Shown: in pieces, positions 32,633 to 40,862 of the stretch
Layout: each line of letters opens with the position of its first letter
Position numbering within the stretch: position 1 is the first letter of the stretch
From: Chryseobacterium herbae
GTDB taxonomy: Bacteria; Bacteroidota; Bacteroidia; Flavobacteriales; Weeksellaceae
Assembly: GCF_025154075.1 (NCBI RefSeq)
Contig: NZ_JAOAMU010000001.1
Span: 519,991-583,990, forward strand
Direction: 5' to 3'
Length of the DNA: 64,000 nucleotides
Position numbers and translations under genes: made by a program
Notes under the pieces: generated by a model
The model's input: only the letters and a program-made list of their open reading frames with translations
What the model was told of the DNA's origin: nothing
Databases searched by the model: none

Positions 32633-33931
32633 ATGAAAACAAAATTACTTTTGACTTCTTTGTTTGCACTTTCAGTTCAACAAACCGTACTGGCACAGAC
32701 CGATGCTAATGGATATACGACAGTTAACCTGTCTATGGGGAGCAGTTACCAGAACCGCGTTTTTTTCGACTTTAGCGCTAATAATATAGTATCACAGCCC
32801 GCTAATTCATGGGATGTAGCTTTTTACAGAGCTTCTGCAACTAATTTTGGAACAAGAATTAATGATGCTTATGATATCAAAGTCTATCAGGCATCTGCCA
32901 ATCCAGCTGACTGGAATACCATCACAAGCAATAGCGTAGCTTCTTACGGAGCTCCTCTTTTTAATGTTGACAATACGACCTATCTTCAGGAAGGTGCTTT
33001 TGAACAGGGTTCTGCCACCTATGGATGGGGAGAATATAACTCTGGAAACCACCATGTAGAAGGGAAAGTCATCTTCATTATGCAGTACGCTTCAGGAGCA
33101 TCTGTTAAATTTATGATCGAAGATTATTTTGGAGGTTACACTTTTAAATATGCAAAATGGAATGCAGGTACCTCTTCATGGGATGCCACGCAGACTAAAA
33201 CGATTGCCAACGGCACTGATGATGCTTATTTCAACTATTTCTCATTCGCTACCGGTGAAAAAGTGTCCAATCTTGAGCCTGCAAAAGCGAACTGGGATCT
33301 GATGTTTACCAGATATTACACTGATTACCCTTATACAGACCCACAAGGAAACCCACAAACAATGAAATACAGAATGTCCGGGGTTATCCAAAACTCGAAT
33401 ATTTCAGTAGCCAAAGTGAGACCTGAAACCCAGGCAACTGCCACATCTACTATTCCGGCATCAACAGCATTCTCCGGTAATATCACGACTATCGGACATT
33501 CATGGAAGCCGACTTCAGGAGTCTATGCTGATGCAGTATATTACGTAAAACAGGGTACCGACTACTACAGAATGTATTTTACTTCAAATGAAGGTACTCA
33601 AACCGGGAATATGTATTTCAAATACAAAAAGATAACAGCCACTCTGGGTATCACAGAAGTAAGCAAAAAAGCTTCTTTCGGGATCTATCCAAACCCAACA
33701 ACGGCTGACAAAAAGGTAACAGTTCTTTTTGACGTTAAAGAGAAAGCCAACAATAAAGGAAGCATCGAGGTCTATGACCTTACAGGGAAAAAAGTACATA
33801 CTGCAGAACTGACCAATCAGGCAGGTTTCTACAAGCAGGATCTGAACTTATCTCACCTTACTGCAGGAAATTATTTAGTAAAAATCACTTTCGGAGGCAG
33901 TACGGAAACGAAAAAACTTATCGTAAAATAA
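32633..33931 (+). CDS. T9SS-secreted HmuY-like protein (putative hemophore)
   Basis: A 432-residue secreted protein. After the signal (ends VLAQ) come two segments that match the HmuY pattern seen in the neighbouring hmuY: NSWDVAFYRASATNFGTRIN and ANWDLMFTRYYTDY, each after an aspartate/alanine-rich strand, with an intervening NGTDDAYFNYFSF. A T9SS type A sorting domain follows: FGIYPNPTTADKKVTV, GSIEVYDLTGKKVHT, LTAGNYLVKITFGGSTETKKLIVK. So it is a HmuY domain exported across the outer membrane instead of a lipoprotein. The operator shared with hmuR supports a role in heme capture. Confidence 0.82.
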   Translation: MKTKLLLTSLFALSVQQTVLAQTDANGYTTVNLSMGSSYQNRVFFDFSANNIVSQPANSWDVAFYRASATNFGTRINDAYDIKVYQASANPADWNTITSNSVASYGAPLFNVDNTTYLQEGAFEQGSATYGWGEYNSGNHHVEGKVIFIMQYASGASVKFMIEDYFGGYTFKYAKWNAGTSSWDATQTKTIANGTDDAYFNYFSFATGEKVSNLEPAKANWDLMFTRYYTDYPYTDPQGNPQTMKYRMSGVIQNSNISVAKVRPETQATATSTIPASTAFSGNITTIGHSWKPTSGVYADAVYYVKQGTDYYRMYFTSNEGTQTGNMYFKYKKITATLGITEVSKKASFGIYPNPTTADKKVTVLFDVKEKANNKGSIEVYDLTGKKVHTAELTNQAGFYKQDLNLSHLTAGNYLVKITFGGSTETKKLIVK

Positions 33932-33966
33932 ACTCAAAATTTTAATACTTTCTATTTTTTCTAATC

Positions 33967-34000
33967 AAAAGGCGGTTTCAGTATCTGAGACCGCCTTTTA
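33967..34000 (+). terminator. Terminator
   Basis: AAAAGGCGGTTTCAG and CTGAGACCGCCTTTT pair (one mismatch) and the T-run ends the stem; A-run upstream makes it possibly bidirectional. Confidence 0.85.
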
Positions 34001-34094
34001 TATGATATTTTTTAATTGAAAGATTGAAGCATTTAAAGATTAAAATCCTTCAATTTCTAAATATCCAAATTCTTAAATTTTTAAATCCTTAATA

Positions 34095-34385
34095 TCAATA
34101 AATCTTAAACCCCTTATACACCTCCGTAGCGCTTTCCATCATTTTTGAAGCGTCTTTACGGAAATTCAGAAGATGGTCCTGACCAAGATGCCTGCTATGG
34201 TGCTCAACGCTTTCCCACAGCTCGATCAGAAAGAAAGTTCCTTTGTTATCTTTATCCTCGATAAGGTCGTATTGAAGACATCCTTCCTCTTTCCTCGTCT
34301 CTTTTACCAGATTTTGAAAAAGCTCTACAGCGTCCATCAGATAGTTTTCATTAAACTTAAAAAGCGCTACTATATGTAAATTCAT
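34095..34385 (-). CDS. Antibiotic-biosynthesis-monooxygenase (ABM) domain protein
   Basis: A 96-residue dimeric alpha-beta barrel protein of the YgiN/ABM family: HIVALFKFNENYLMDAVELF, KEEGCLQYDLIED, FFLIELWESVEHHSRHLGQDHLLNF. Members oxidise quinones or degrade small molecules without a cofactor; some in this fold degrade heme (IsdG type), but the IsdG Asn/His/Trp set is not evident. Single-gene unit at the edge of the heme region. Confidence 0.75.
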   Translation of the reverse strand: MNLHIVALFKFNENYLMDAVELFQNLVKETRKEEGCLQYDLIEDKDNKGTFFLIELWESVEHHSRHLGQDHLLNFRKDASKMMESATEVYKGFKIY

Positions 34386-34473
34386 GTTCTATTATTTAAT
34401 GGTGTAAAAGTAGAATATTTTCAAAACGAAAAATGTTTTTGAAGCATTTATTTTTCTACAAATATCACTTGGA

Positions 34474-35373
34474 TTAATTAAAAACTGATTTATAAATAGT
34501 TATGGAACTCATTACAATCACAAGGATTCCAATGACTATGAACATTTTTTTCACAGGAAGCTTTGCAGTAAGCATGGCAGAAAAAGGAGCCGTGATAATT
34601 CCCCCTATTAAAAGTCCCAGGATAATATTCCAGTGCTGGATTCCCAGAGTCAGAAAGAAAGTGATGGCAGCCGTTATGGTCAGTATAAATTTAGCTACAG
34701 TAGAACTTCCCACTGCGAATCTCGGTGTGAATGCATTTTTGATCAGGGTTCCGGTCACCAATGGTCCCCAACCTCCGCCTGCAAATGAATCTATAAATCC
34801 ACCAATGATCCCAAGTCTTGTAAGATTTGTCTTTCTTTTCATCGCCCGGTTTTGCTTCTCTTTAAAGGCATTGGACAGAATCTGAATTCCCAGATAAAGG
34901 GTATAGAAAGCGATAATGGTCTTGGTAATTTTGGCATAATATTCTCCCAGATACGTAAGGCTTACTGCTCCGACAATGGCACCGATGACCGCCGGAATCG
35001 CTAACTTTTTAACCAGACTTTTGCTTACATTTTTGAGTTTGATATGGCTTAAACTTCCCGCAGCCGTCGTAAAACTTTCCGCGGAATGGATGCTCGCACT
35101 GACAATATGAGGAGGAATATTAAGAAACAGAAGAGTTGTTGTACAGATCACGCCATAACCCATCCCCATGGATCCGGCTACAATTTCTGCCAGAACCCCT
35201 ACCAGAAGCATCCAGTAGAAAATATAATGGTCCTTAGCTAAAATATTCAGCAGCTCATCCATATACCCCATTTCGTACATGGATAAAACGGCGATCAGCA
35301 GTACTGCAGCTGTAACAAAGAATACATTAAGTCTTATCTGAATTTTTCTTGAGATTATCATATTAAATATCAT
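34474..35373 (-). CDS. TauE/SafE family anion exporter
   Basis: Membrane protein of 299 residues (start 35373, or ATG 35361) with about eight helices. TauE/SafE repeats are visible: LVGVLAEIVAGSMGMGYGVICTT and LGIIGGFIDSFAGGGWGPLVTG, each with the small-residue-rich motif of the family. Members export sulfite, sulfoacetate or other sulfur anions. The promoter carries a palindrome and an Rrf2 regulator gene lies immediately upstream, so control by sulfur or iron-sulfur status is likely. Confidence 0.85.
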   Translation of the reverse strand: MIFNMIISRKIQIRLNVFFVTAAVLLIAVLSMYEMGYMDELLNILAKDHYIFYWMLLVGVLAEIVAGSMGMGYGVICTTTLLFLNIPPHIVSASIHSAESFTTAAGSLSHIKLKNVSKSLVKKLAIPAVIGAIVGAVSLTYLGEYYAKITKTIIAFYTLYLGIQILSNAFKEKQNRAMKRKTNLTRLGIIGGFIDSFAGGGWGPLVTGTLIKNAFTPRFAVGSSTVAKFILTITAAITFFLTLGIQHWNIILGLLIGGIITAPFSAMLTAKLPVKKMFIVIGILVIVMSSITIYKSVFN

Positions 35374-35487
35374 TGCAGCCCTGCTCTACCCTTTCAGTTC
35401 TACAAATCTTTCCGTTCGTAGAAACTTTTAAAACCTGCACAGAAGCAGTTTTTAGTGTGATTGGGTTATTTGGGCTACTGCAAATAT

Positions 35488-35524
35488 CAAATAAAAATAT
35501 TATCCTACCAAAAAAGTAGACTAA
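35488..35524 (-). promoter_or_regulatory. Rrf2-type operator and promoter of the TauE gene
   Basis: On the minus strand TTAGTCTAC-tttttt-GGTAGG-ATAATA, with CTAC/GTAG dyad, then TTTATTTG as a near -7 box 24 bases after the CTAC start. The same 37-bp arrangement recurs at 57020-57056 with about 32 identical bases. Confidence 0.65.
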
Positions 35525-35546
35525 TTATTCAAAAAAAAGGACCGGG

Positions 35547-35954
35547 TTAGTCAACCAGATCCATTAAAGTTTTTTTCTCGAGAATATTCAGTGATGCGTC
35601 CCGGACTTCAATAAGTACGTCATGCAGTCCGCAGTGGTCTTCGTTGCAGTCTTCACATTTTTCATAGAAATTCAGACTGACACAGGGAAGCATGGCAATA
35701 GGGCCATTCACCAGCCGGATAATCTTAGCCAGTTTCACATTTTCAGGATTTTCTCTCAGGAAGTATCCTCCTCCCTTTCCTTTTTTACTGTCAAGGATAT
35801 CTGCTTTTTTTAATTCCAGCAGAATATTTTCTAAAAACTTTAAAGGGATCTTCTTACGTTCCGCAATTTCGGAAATAAGGACCGGGCCATCATTCCTTTT
35901 TTCTACAAGGTACGAAAGCGCTTTAAAAGCATATTGAGATTTTTTTGAAAGCAT
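35547..35954 (-). CDS. Rrf2-family transcriptional regulator
   Basis: A 135-residue winged-helix regulator from the ATG at 35954 (MLSKKSQYAFKALSYL is the family N-terminus; the longer reading has a non-family extension). The HTH is ISEIAERKKIPLKFLENILLELKKADIL, the wing KGKGGGYFLREN. Three Cys near CVSLNFYEKCEDCNEDHCGL could ligate an Fe-S cluster as in IscR/NsrR or sense sulfur as in CymR. It lies upstream of, and co-directional with, the TauE exporter gene, which carries the probable operator. Confidence 0.85.
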   Translation of the reverse strand: MLSKKSQYAFKALSYLVEKRNDGPVLISEIAERKKIPLKFLENILLELKKADILDSKKGKGGGYFLRENPENVKLAKIIRLVNGPIAMLPCVSLNFYEKCEDCNEDHCGLHDVLIEVRDASLNILEKKTLMDLVD

Positions 35955-36086
35955 TACAGCAAAAATAAGAAAATAGTTTGAATTATATAAATGGAGAATG
36001 ATGATCATAAAAAGTTAAATTCTCCAATTGATACATTAGCCTTCATAACGTTGTCCTTTTCCCATTAAATTCTTAAGTTTGTTCAC

Positions 36087-36515
36087 ATGTTCAGTAAACA
36101 AGAAGCACAACAGTTAAAAAAGGAGTTTTGGACGGCTTTTGGAAAGTCTTTTCCCAGAAAATGGCTCCTTTATGATACGAAGATCAAGGATATGTCCTTT
36201 AAATTTAATGCCGATAATAAAAAAGCAGAAGTTTCATTGGATATCGAAATGAAGGATGAAATCTTCAGGAATGCTTATTATGAGAAGATCTGGTCTTTGG
36301 AAGATATTTTGAAAGATTTTATAGGAGACTTTCAAAAAGAGGAATTTTTCACCCTTGACAATGGAAAAGTGATCAGTAAAATCTGGATTGAAAAACAAGG
36401 TGTTTCCGTGTTCAATAAAAATACGTGGCAGGAAATTTTTGAGTTTTTCTGGGAGAAAATGGATGGTTTTGAAAGGTTTTACTATGAATACGAGGACTTT
36501 ATAAAAGATGTTTAA
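36087..36515 (+). CDS. DUF4268-like protein
   Basis: A 142-residue soluble protein: SKQEAQQLKKEFWTAFGKSF at the N-terminus, then KWLLYDTKIKDMSFKFNADNKKAEVSLDIEMKD, and a helical aromatic C-terminal part (QEIFEFFWEKMDGFERFYYEYEDFI). This pattern matches the DUF4268 family common in Bacteroidetes, whose function is unknown. Monocistronic. Confidence 0.7.
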   Translation: MFSKQEAQQLKKEFWTAFGKSFPRKWLLYDTKIKDMSFKFNADNKKAEVSLDIEMKDEIFRNAYYEKIWSLEDILKDFIGDFQKEEFFTLDNGKVISKIWIEKQGVSVFNKNTWQEIFEFFWEKMDGFERFYYEYEDFIKDV

Positions 36516-36589
36516 TTTAAATAAAAGTATCAAACAGGCATAAAGAAACCAAATTTTATCTTTTTAATAAAACTAATAAAAATATTAGA

Positions 36590-37290
36590 CCTCAATGTCT
36601 GTCTGAATGTACATTTAATCATGAAGAAATGCAGATTTTAGAACAATATAAGCTCTTTTTTGTAGACCATCCCTTCACTTTTCCCGGTGACAAGACGGTT
36701 AATATGAAAACAGCCATACATCGTGTGGACCTTGATTTCCTGGGGTGTTTTCCGCTATGGAGAACGGTAATCCCGAGACGCCATATATCTATGCTTCAGA
36801 GATGGAAATGGCATACCCGGACTTCTTATCAAAAAATCCTTATTATAAAAATTCAGATATAATTCTTTAATTCTCTGATTTTAAATATATTTGAACTTAC
36901 AAAAACCCACTCCATGAAAACTGAATACAGAGACGAGAATTTCAGGCTCGTAGACAGCATCCATTCTTATGGTAAAAAATACAAATGGTACGTCATCCAG
37001 ACCACCAGAATAAAACCCTAATATCCCCATACGGCGGATACTGATTCCGCTAAAGATAGCTGTACCCTACACTATTAACGAATTTCTATCACAACTGTAC
37101 ATATAATTGGCTTAACTCTTCAGGAACAGTAGTTCTGGGAAAAATTATGCGTGAAATTGCATAAAATTCCTAAAGCCAACTTAACCAATGCCAGATAATT
37201 CTATCTAAAGGCAGTGGGATTTCAGGATGTGCAAGATATTCACTATTTCTATGGACACAAACACAATGATAACACAACCTACAATAAACG
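36590..37290 (+). pseudogene. Stretch of decayed coding fragments
   Basis: There is no intact gene here, but protein-like pieces occur in shifting frames. 36629-36760 reads MQILEQYKLFFVDHPFTFPG... and then seems to shift at about 36757 into MENGNPETPYIYASEMEMAY. 36914-37021 reads MKTEYRDENFRLVDSIHSYG and ends early. 37150-37270 reads KIPKANLTNAR (stop) FYLKAVGFQDVQDIHYFYGH, like a GNAT C-terminus. These look like two or three small genes broken by frameshifts and stops. Confidence 0.45.
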
Positions 37291-37296
37291 ACTAAC

Positions 37297-37935
37297 ATGA
37301 AAAAAGTATACAAAAACATTTTTGGAGAAGTTATTTCAAAAGCCAAAGCTGAAAAATTAGACGATTATCACTTATATTATTATGAAAAAGAGTCTGAGGT
37401 ACTCAAAGAGATCGAGTTTCTCGCTGAAGATGAAATATATAGCATCAATTATTACATGAGCCCCGATGAAGAGGAGGCACAGATTGTGAACTATCTTAAA
37501 GAAAAATCCGACCTTTTTGATATTGAGCAAAGAGAATCTGCGGGAGACTTCATCATTGCCACCAACAAAATGTATTCGCTGGCCGTAGATGAAAATCCTT
37601 TGGTTTCAAAGACCGTTTTTTATCACAATGATCCTGAAAATTTTATCTGTTCTCAAATCTTTGATAATGAAACCCTTCAACCGGTACCTGAAAGAACAAC
37701 GAAGTGCTGGTATGCTTCTGATGAAAACGGCGAAAAATATGCAGCCATTGAATTCAGTTACCAGGAAGACGGGAAATTGGAGCTTGCAATAGATAAAACA
37801 CCCAATCCTGATAACGATGAGGAATGGGAACATTATGAATACGCTACGTTTAAAAATCTGCAGAACAGAATCGATGCGGATATAAGTTATTATAAGACAG
37901 CTGCCCTCCTTCCAAAAATGGCAGAAAAAGAATAA
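37297..37935 (+). CDS. Unknown acidic protein
   Basis: A 212-residue, strongly acidic soluble protein, not recognised. It opens MKKVYKNIFGEVISKAKAEK and has tandem acidic segments (SPDEEEAQIV, NPDNDEEWEHYEYATF). It may belong, with the DUF2314-ankyrin gene at 38085, to a set of immunity-like proteins often seen near polymorphic toxin loci in this group; no motif proves it. Confidence 0.55.
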   Translation: MKKVYKNIFGEVISKAKAEKLDDYHLYYYEKESEVLKEIEFLAEDEIYSINYYMSPDEEEAQIVNYLKEKSDLFDIEQRESAGDFIIATNKMYSLAVDENPLVSKTVFYHNDPENFICSQIFDNETLQPVPERTTKCWYASDENGEKYAAIEFSYQEDGKLELAIDKTPNPDNDEEWEHYEYATFKNLQNRIDADISYYKTAALLPKMAEKE

Positions 37936-38008
37936 AATACATTAAAATTTTACCTAAAAAAAAACCAAATATTAGTTTATATTTTTCGTAATATAGTGAA
38001 ATAAAACA

Positions 38009-38050
38009 TGCCGGGTTTAAGAGTGATTCAGAACACTTTTGAACCCGGCA
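38009..38050. terminator. Intergenic hairpin
   Basis: TGCCGGGTTTAAGAGTG and CACTTTTGAACCCGGCA are near-perfect arms. There is no following T-run, so it may be a transcript-stabilising or repeat hairpin and not a true terminator. Confidence 0.4.
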
Positions 38051-38084
38051 TCACTATCAACTGCTAACTTATCAACCAATCACA

Positions 38085-38903
38085 ATGGAAGAGAATTCGT
38101 TTGTATTTACCGATGGGAAGGATCCTAAAATGATCGAAGCGTATGAAAAAGCAAGAGAAACTTTTAAATATTTCTGGCGGGAGCAATCCTGGGAAAACAG
38201 AAGAATTATACCGGGCCTTGATCTTGCCTGCGTGAAGGCATCATTCAGCCAGGAAGATTCTGAAACCGGAGAAATTACCGTGGAACATATGTGGATCAAT
38301 GAAATAGATTTTGACGGCGACACCGTAAGCGGTTTCCTGATCAATGAACCCAACGATCTTACGAATATACAGGCCGGAGATTATTTTGAAATTCCTCTGA
38401 ATAAGATCAGCGACTGGTTGTTTGCCATTACCCCTGCAGCAAAGAAACCGAAAGGGCTTTCCAAACTGTTTTCCTCATCTGAAAATCCTTTACCGAAAAC
38501 TTACGGCGGATTTACGATTCATAAAATGCGTGCCGATATGCCGGAAGATGAAAGAAGGGAGCATGATAATGCCTGGCAGCTTGATTTCGGCGATTTCAAC
38601 GAGATACTGGTCGTGAATGAACAGAAGGAAAAGCCAGAAAACCTGACAGAGCATCCAATGAGTAAAAATATGGAGGGTGAATTCGTAAAATTTCTACAGG
38701 AATATCCTGACGAACTCACTAATACAGATGACAACGGCCTTACTTTGCTTCATAAAGAGACGATTGCCGGAAATTTAACTTCTGTAAAAATCACCCTGGA
38801 AGCCGGAGCTGACAAAAATATAAAATCGAAAAATGGAAAAACAGCCCTGGATTATGCACAACAACTGAATTGGGAGCACATTATTCCGGTTTTACAGGGA
38901 TAA
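38085..38903 (+). CDS. DUF2314 plus ankyrin-repeat protein
   Basis: A 272-residue cytoplasmic protein. The N-terminal half has DUF2314 features: AYEKARETFKYFWREQSWENRR, CVKASFSQ, EHMWINEIDFDGDTVSGFLINEP and IQAGDYFEIPLNKISDWLF. The C-terminus carries about two ankyrin repeats: NGLTLLHKETIAGNLTSVKITLEAGADKN and KNGKTALDYAQQLNWEHIIPVL (in parts). DUF2314/ankyrin combinations occur as immunity-type proteins near polymorphic toxins; the RHS toxin locus starts 290 bases downstream. Function not established. Confidence 0.75.
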   Translation: MEENSFVFTDGKDPKMIEAYEKARETFKYFWREQSWENRRIIPGLDLACVKASFSQEDSETGEITVEHMWINEIDFDGDTVSGFLINEPNDLTNIQAGDYFEIPLNKISDWLFAITPAAKKPKGLSKLFSSSENPLPKTYGGFTIHKMRADMPEDERREHDNAWQLDFGDFNEILVVNEQKEKPENLTEHPMSKNMEGEFVKFLQEYPDELTNTDDNGLTLLHKETIAGNLTSVKITLEAGADKNIKSKNGKTALDYAQQLNWEHIIPVLQG

Positions 38904-39119
38904 AAAATATTTTACCTGAGAATAATATATATAAAAGAGAAGCTTCGGTTTCTCTTTTTTTTGCTCCGTACTTGATTTTTGCTGATTATGTTTTCTTCAA
39001 CAATCCTCAAATTTCATCACGAACGATTATAATGCGTCATGTTTTGTCGCTATGTGAGGATATCTTTACCTCATCAAAACTAAAGGTGATAAAATTCACA
39101 TTAAATCTCATTAAAGAGA

Positions 39120-39150
39120 TTTGCCTGCGTGTTAAAAAACGTTAAATTTG
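39120..39150 (+). promoter_or_regulatory. Putative promoter of the RHS/T9SS operon
   Basis: TTTG (39120-39123), 19 bases, TAAATTTG (39143-39150): both Bacteroidetes elements match perfectly. The start of the first gene is 45 bases downstream. Confidence 0.7.
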
Positions 39151-39194
39151 CGGCGATATTTAAAAAACTAAAATTAACTAAAAAACACAAATAG

Positions 39195-40856
39195 ATGAAG
39201 ATATTCTATTCCGGTGCATTGATCTTATGCACTCTTCTGGGGCTTTCTGCCCAGGAAGTATTGTGGCAGAAAGACATTAAGTCTTCTACACAGAATTTTC
39301 TAAGCCAGGTTACGGCAACCATTGATCAGCAATATCTTATTTCGGGAAGCTCGATTCATCCTTCGACAAGCTCAGGATCCAGCCAGACGCCAGCATCTAA
39401 TAGCCAAAAGCAAAACAATGGTTACGATTTTCACTTAATCAAACTCAATCAGCAAGGTGAGCAGGTCTGGGAAAAATATTTCTCAGGGCAGAACCATGAC
39501 TACCTCTCAGCTTCTGTAGCTACTCAGGAAGGAGGATTTCTTCTGTCCGGAACCTCTTATTCCGGAAAAGGACTCGATAAAAAAGAAGATTCAAAAGGCG
39601 GATCTGATATCTGGCTGATCAGAATCAATGAATTCGGAGATGAGCTTTGGCAAAAAACACTGGGAAGCTCTTCTGATGAGGAAGCCAGGTCAGTTATTCA
39701 AACTACGGATCTTGGATTTTTTGTAGCTGGAAACAGACAAAGTTCCCTTCCCTTCGACTACGCTCAGGGTAAACTGCCTCAGGGAACTAGCGGGTACGGT
39801 TCAAAAGATGTTTGGATTTCCAGATTGGATAAAAATGGGAAGGTTCTTTCTGAAACTATTTTGGGAGGAAAAGGTCTGGACGAAGTGGAAAAAATGATTC
39901 CTACGAGAGATGGTGGAGCATTGTTGGGAATTTACTCGAGGAGTTCCGAGATCCGGGTTTCAGGTTCTACAGATAAGTCGTCTGCAACAACCCCGCATCC
40001 CGTATCCCGAACTGCTAAATCTACAGAAAACTTCGGCGAGGGAGATTACTGGATTGTCAAGCTCGACAAAACCGGAAAAGTAGAATGGGAAAAGAATTTT
40101 GGAGGAAAAGGCGATGATCATATCAGAACATTGGCATTAACATCAGCTGGATATGTAATCGGTGGAGAATCCAGATCTGAAAGGTCAGGAAATAAAACGG
40201 TAGGGATTGAGGAAGGAACAGATTTATGGCTTATTTCTTTAAACGAAAGAGGTGATGAGATCTGGCAGAAATCCTTCAATTTCAAGAATAGAGATATTCT
40301 GATGGGAATGAGTGTCCTCCATTCAGCAGATGACAAATCTTCAAAAGGGATTCTTTTAGGAGGTTATACTCAGGCAGAAGGAAGGATTCAATCAGATGAC
40401 GAAACATTCTGGATGCTGTATCTAAATCAGGATGGCCATGAAGAGTGGAGAAAATATGTAACAGGAGACAAGAGACAAAGAGAGGAGAGACTTTCAGATA
40501 TTAAGTTAAACAGAGACGGTTCCATCATTCTTGCCGGAACGAGCGCTGAAGAACTTGGAAAAGAGAACTGGAAAATTATGAAGCTTGGAGACAGCCAGAT
40601 TAATAAGCTGATTGAAAAACAGGATATCAAGATCTATCCGAATCCTGTTTCAGATTATGCTTACGTGGAAATAGGCTTTGACTTTAAAGAAGCGGATATT
40701 ATGCTGTATGATATGGGTGGAAGACAGTTGCAGAACTTGAAAACTAAAAATAAAGTGACGAAGATTAATACTCAGAATTTGATTCAGGGGGCTTACTTGG
40801 TGACGATAAAAACAGATACGAATAAATCGGCGAACGCTAAACTTATTAAGAAATAA
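39195..40856 (+). CDS. T9SS-secreted beta-propeller-like protein with in-frame repeat insertions
   Basis: A 553-residue secreted protein. Signal MKIFYSGALILCTLLGLSAQ, then six or seven repeats of the pattern GGSDIWLIRINEFGDELWQKTLGS (variants at residues about 75, 140, 210, 270, 330 and 400), a propeller-like module, and a T9SS type A sorting domain (DIKIYPNPVSDYAYVEI, ADIMLYDMGGRQLQN, LIQGAYLVTIKTD, KLIKK). Three blades carry extra loops encoded by intergenic-type repeats (IHPSTSSGSSQ; LPFDYAQGKLPQG; SSEIRVSGSTDKSSATTPHPV). It is the first gene of the RHS operon, 6 bases before the next. Confidence 0.82.
   Translation: MKIFYSGALILCTLLGLSAQEVLWQKDIKSSTQNFLSQVTATIDQQYLISGSSIHPSTSSGSSQTPASNSQKQNNGYDFHLIKLNQQGEQVWEKYFSGQNHDYLSASVATQEGGFLLSGTSYSGKGLDKKEDSKGGSDIWLIRINEFGDELWQKTLGSSSDEEARSVIQTTDLGFFVAGNRQSSLPFDYAQGKLPQGTSGYGSKDVWISRLDKNGKVLSETILGGKGLDEVEKMIPTRDGGALLGIYSRSSEIRVSGSTDKSSATTPHPVSRTAKSTENFGEGDYWIVKLDKTGKVEWEKNFGGKGDDHIRTLALTSAGYVIGGESRSERSGNKTVGIEEGTDLWLISLNERGDEIWQKSFNFKNRDILMGMSVLHSADDKSSKGILLGGYTQAEGRIQSDDETFWMLYLNQDGHEEWRKYVTGDKRQREERLSDIKLNRDGSIILAGTSAEELGKENWKIMKLGDSQINKLIEKQDIKIYPNPVSDYAYVEIGFDFKEADIMLYDMGGRQLQNLKTKNKVTKINTQNLIQGAYLVTIKTDTNKSANAKLIKK
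39357..39380. repeat. REP-like palindrome inside the coding sequence (1)
   Basis: ATCCT-TCGACAAGCTC-AGGAT, the flavobacterial CTTCGACAAGCTCAGG word, read in frame as HPSTSSGS. The related intergenic copy is at 49550-49571. Confidence 0.7.
39750..39769. repeat. REP-like palindrome inside the coding sequence (2)
   Basis: CCCTTCGACTACGCTCAGGG, read in frame as PFDYAQG. It differs from the intergenic copy at 49550-49571 (CCTTCGGCTACGCTCAGG core) by one internal base. Confidence 0.75.
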
Positions 40857-40862
40857 ACAAAG

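Noticed and set aside
36629..36862. 77-codon ORF as an intact gene
   Set aside because: Protein-like only in its first half; the likely continuation is in another frame, so it is listed as decayed coding sequence.
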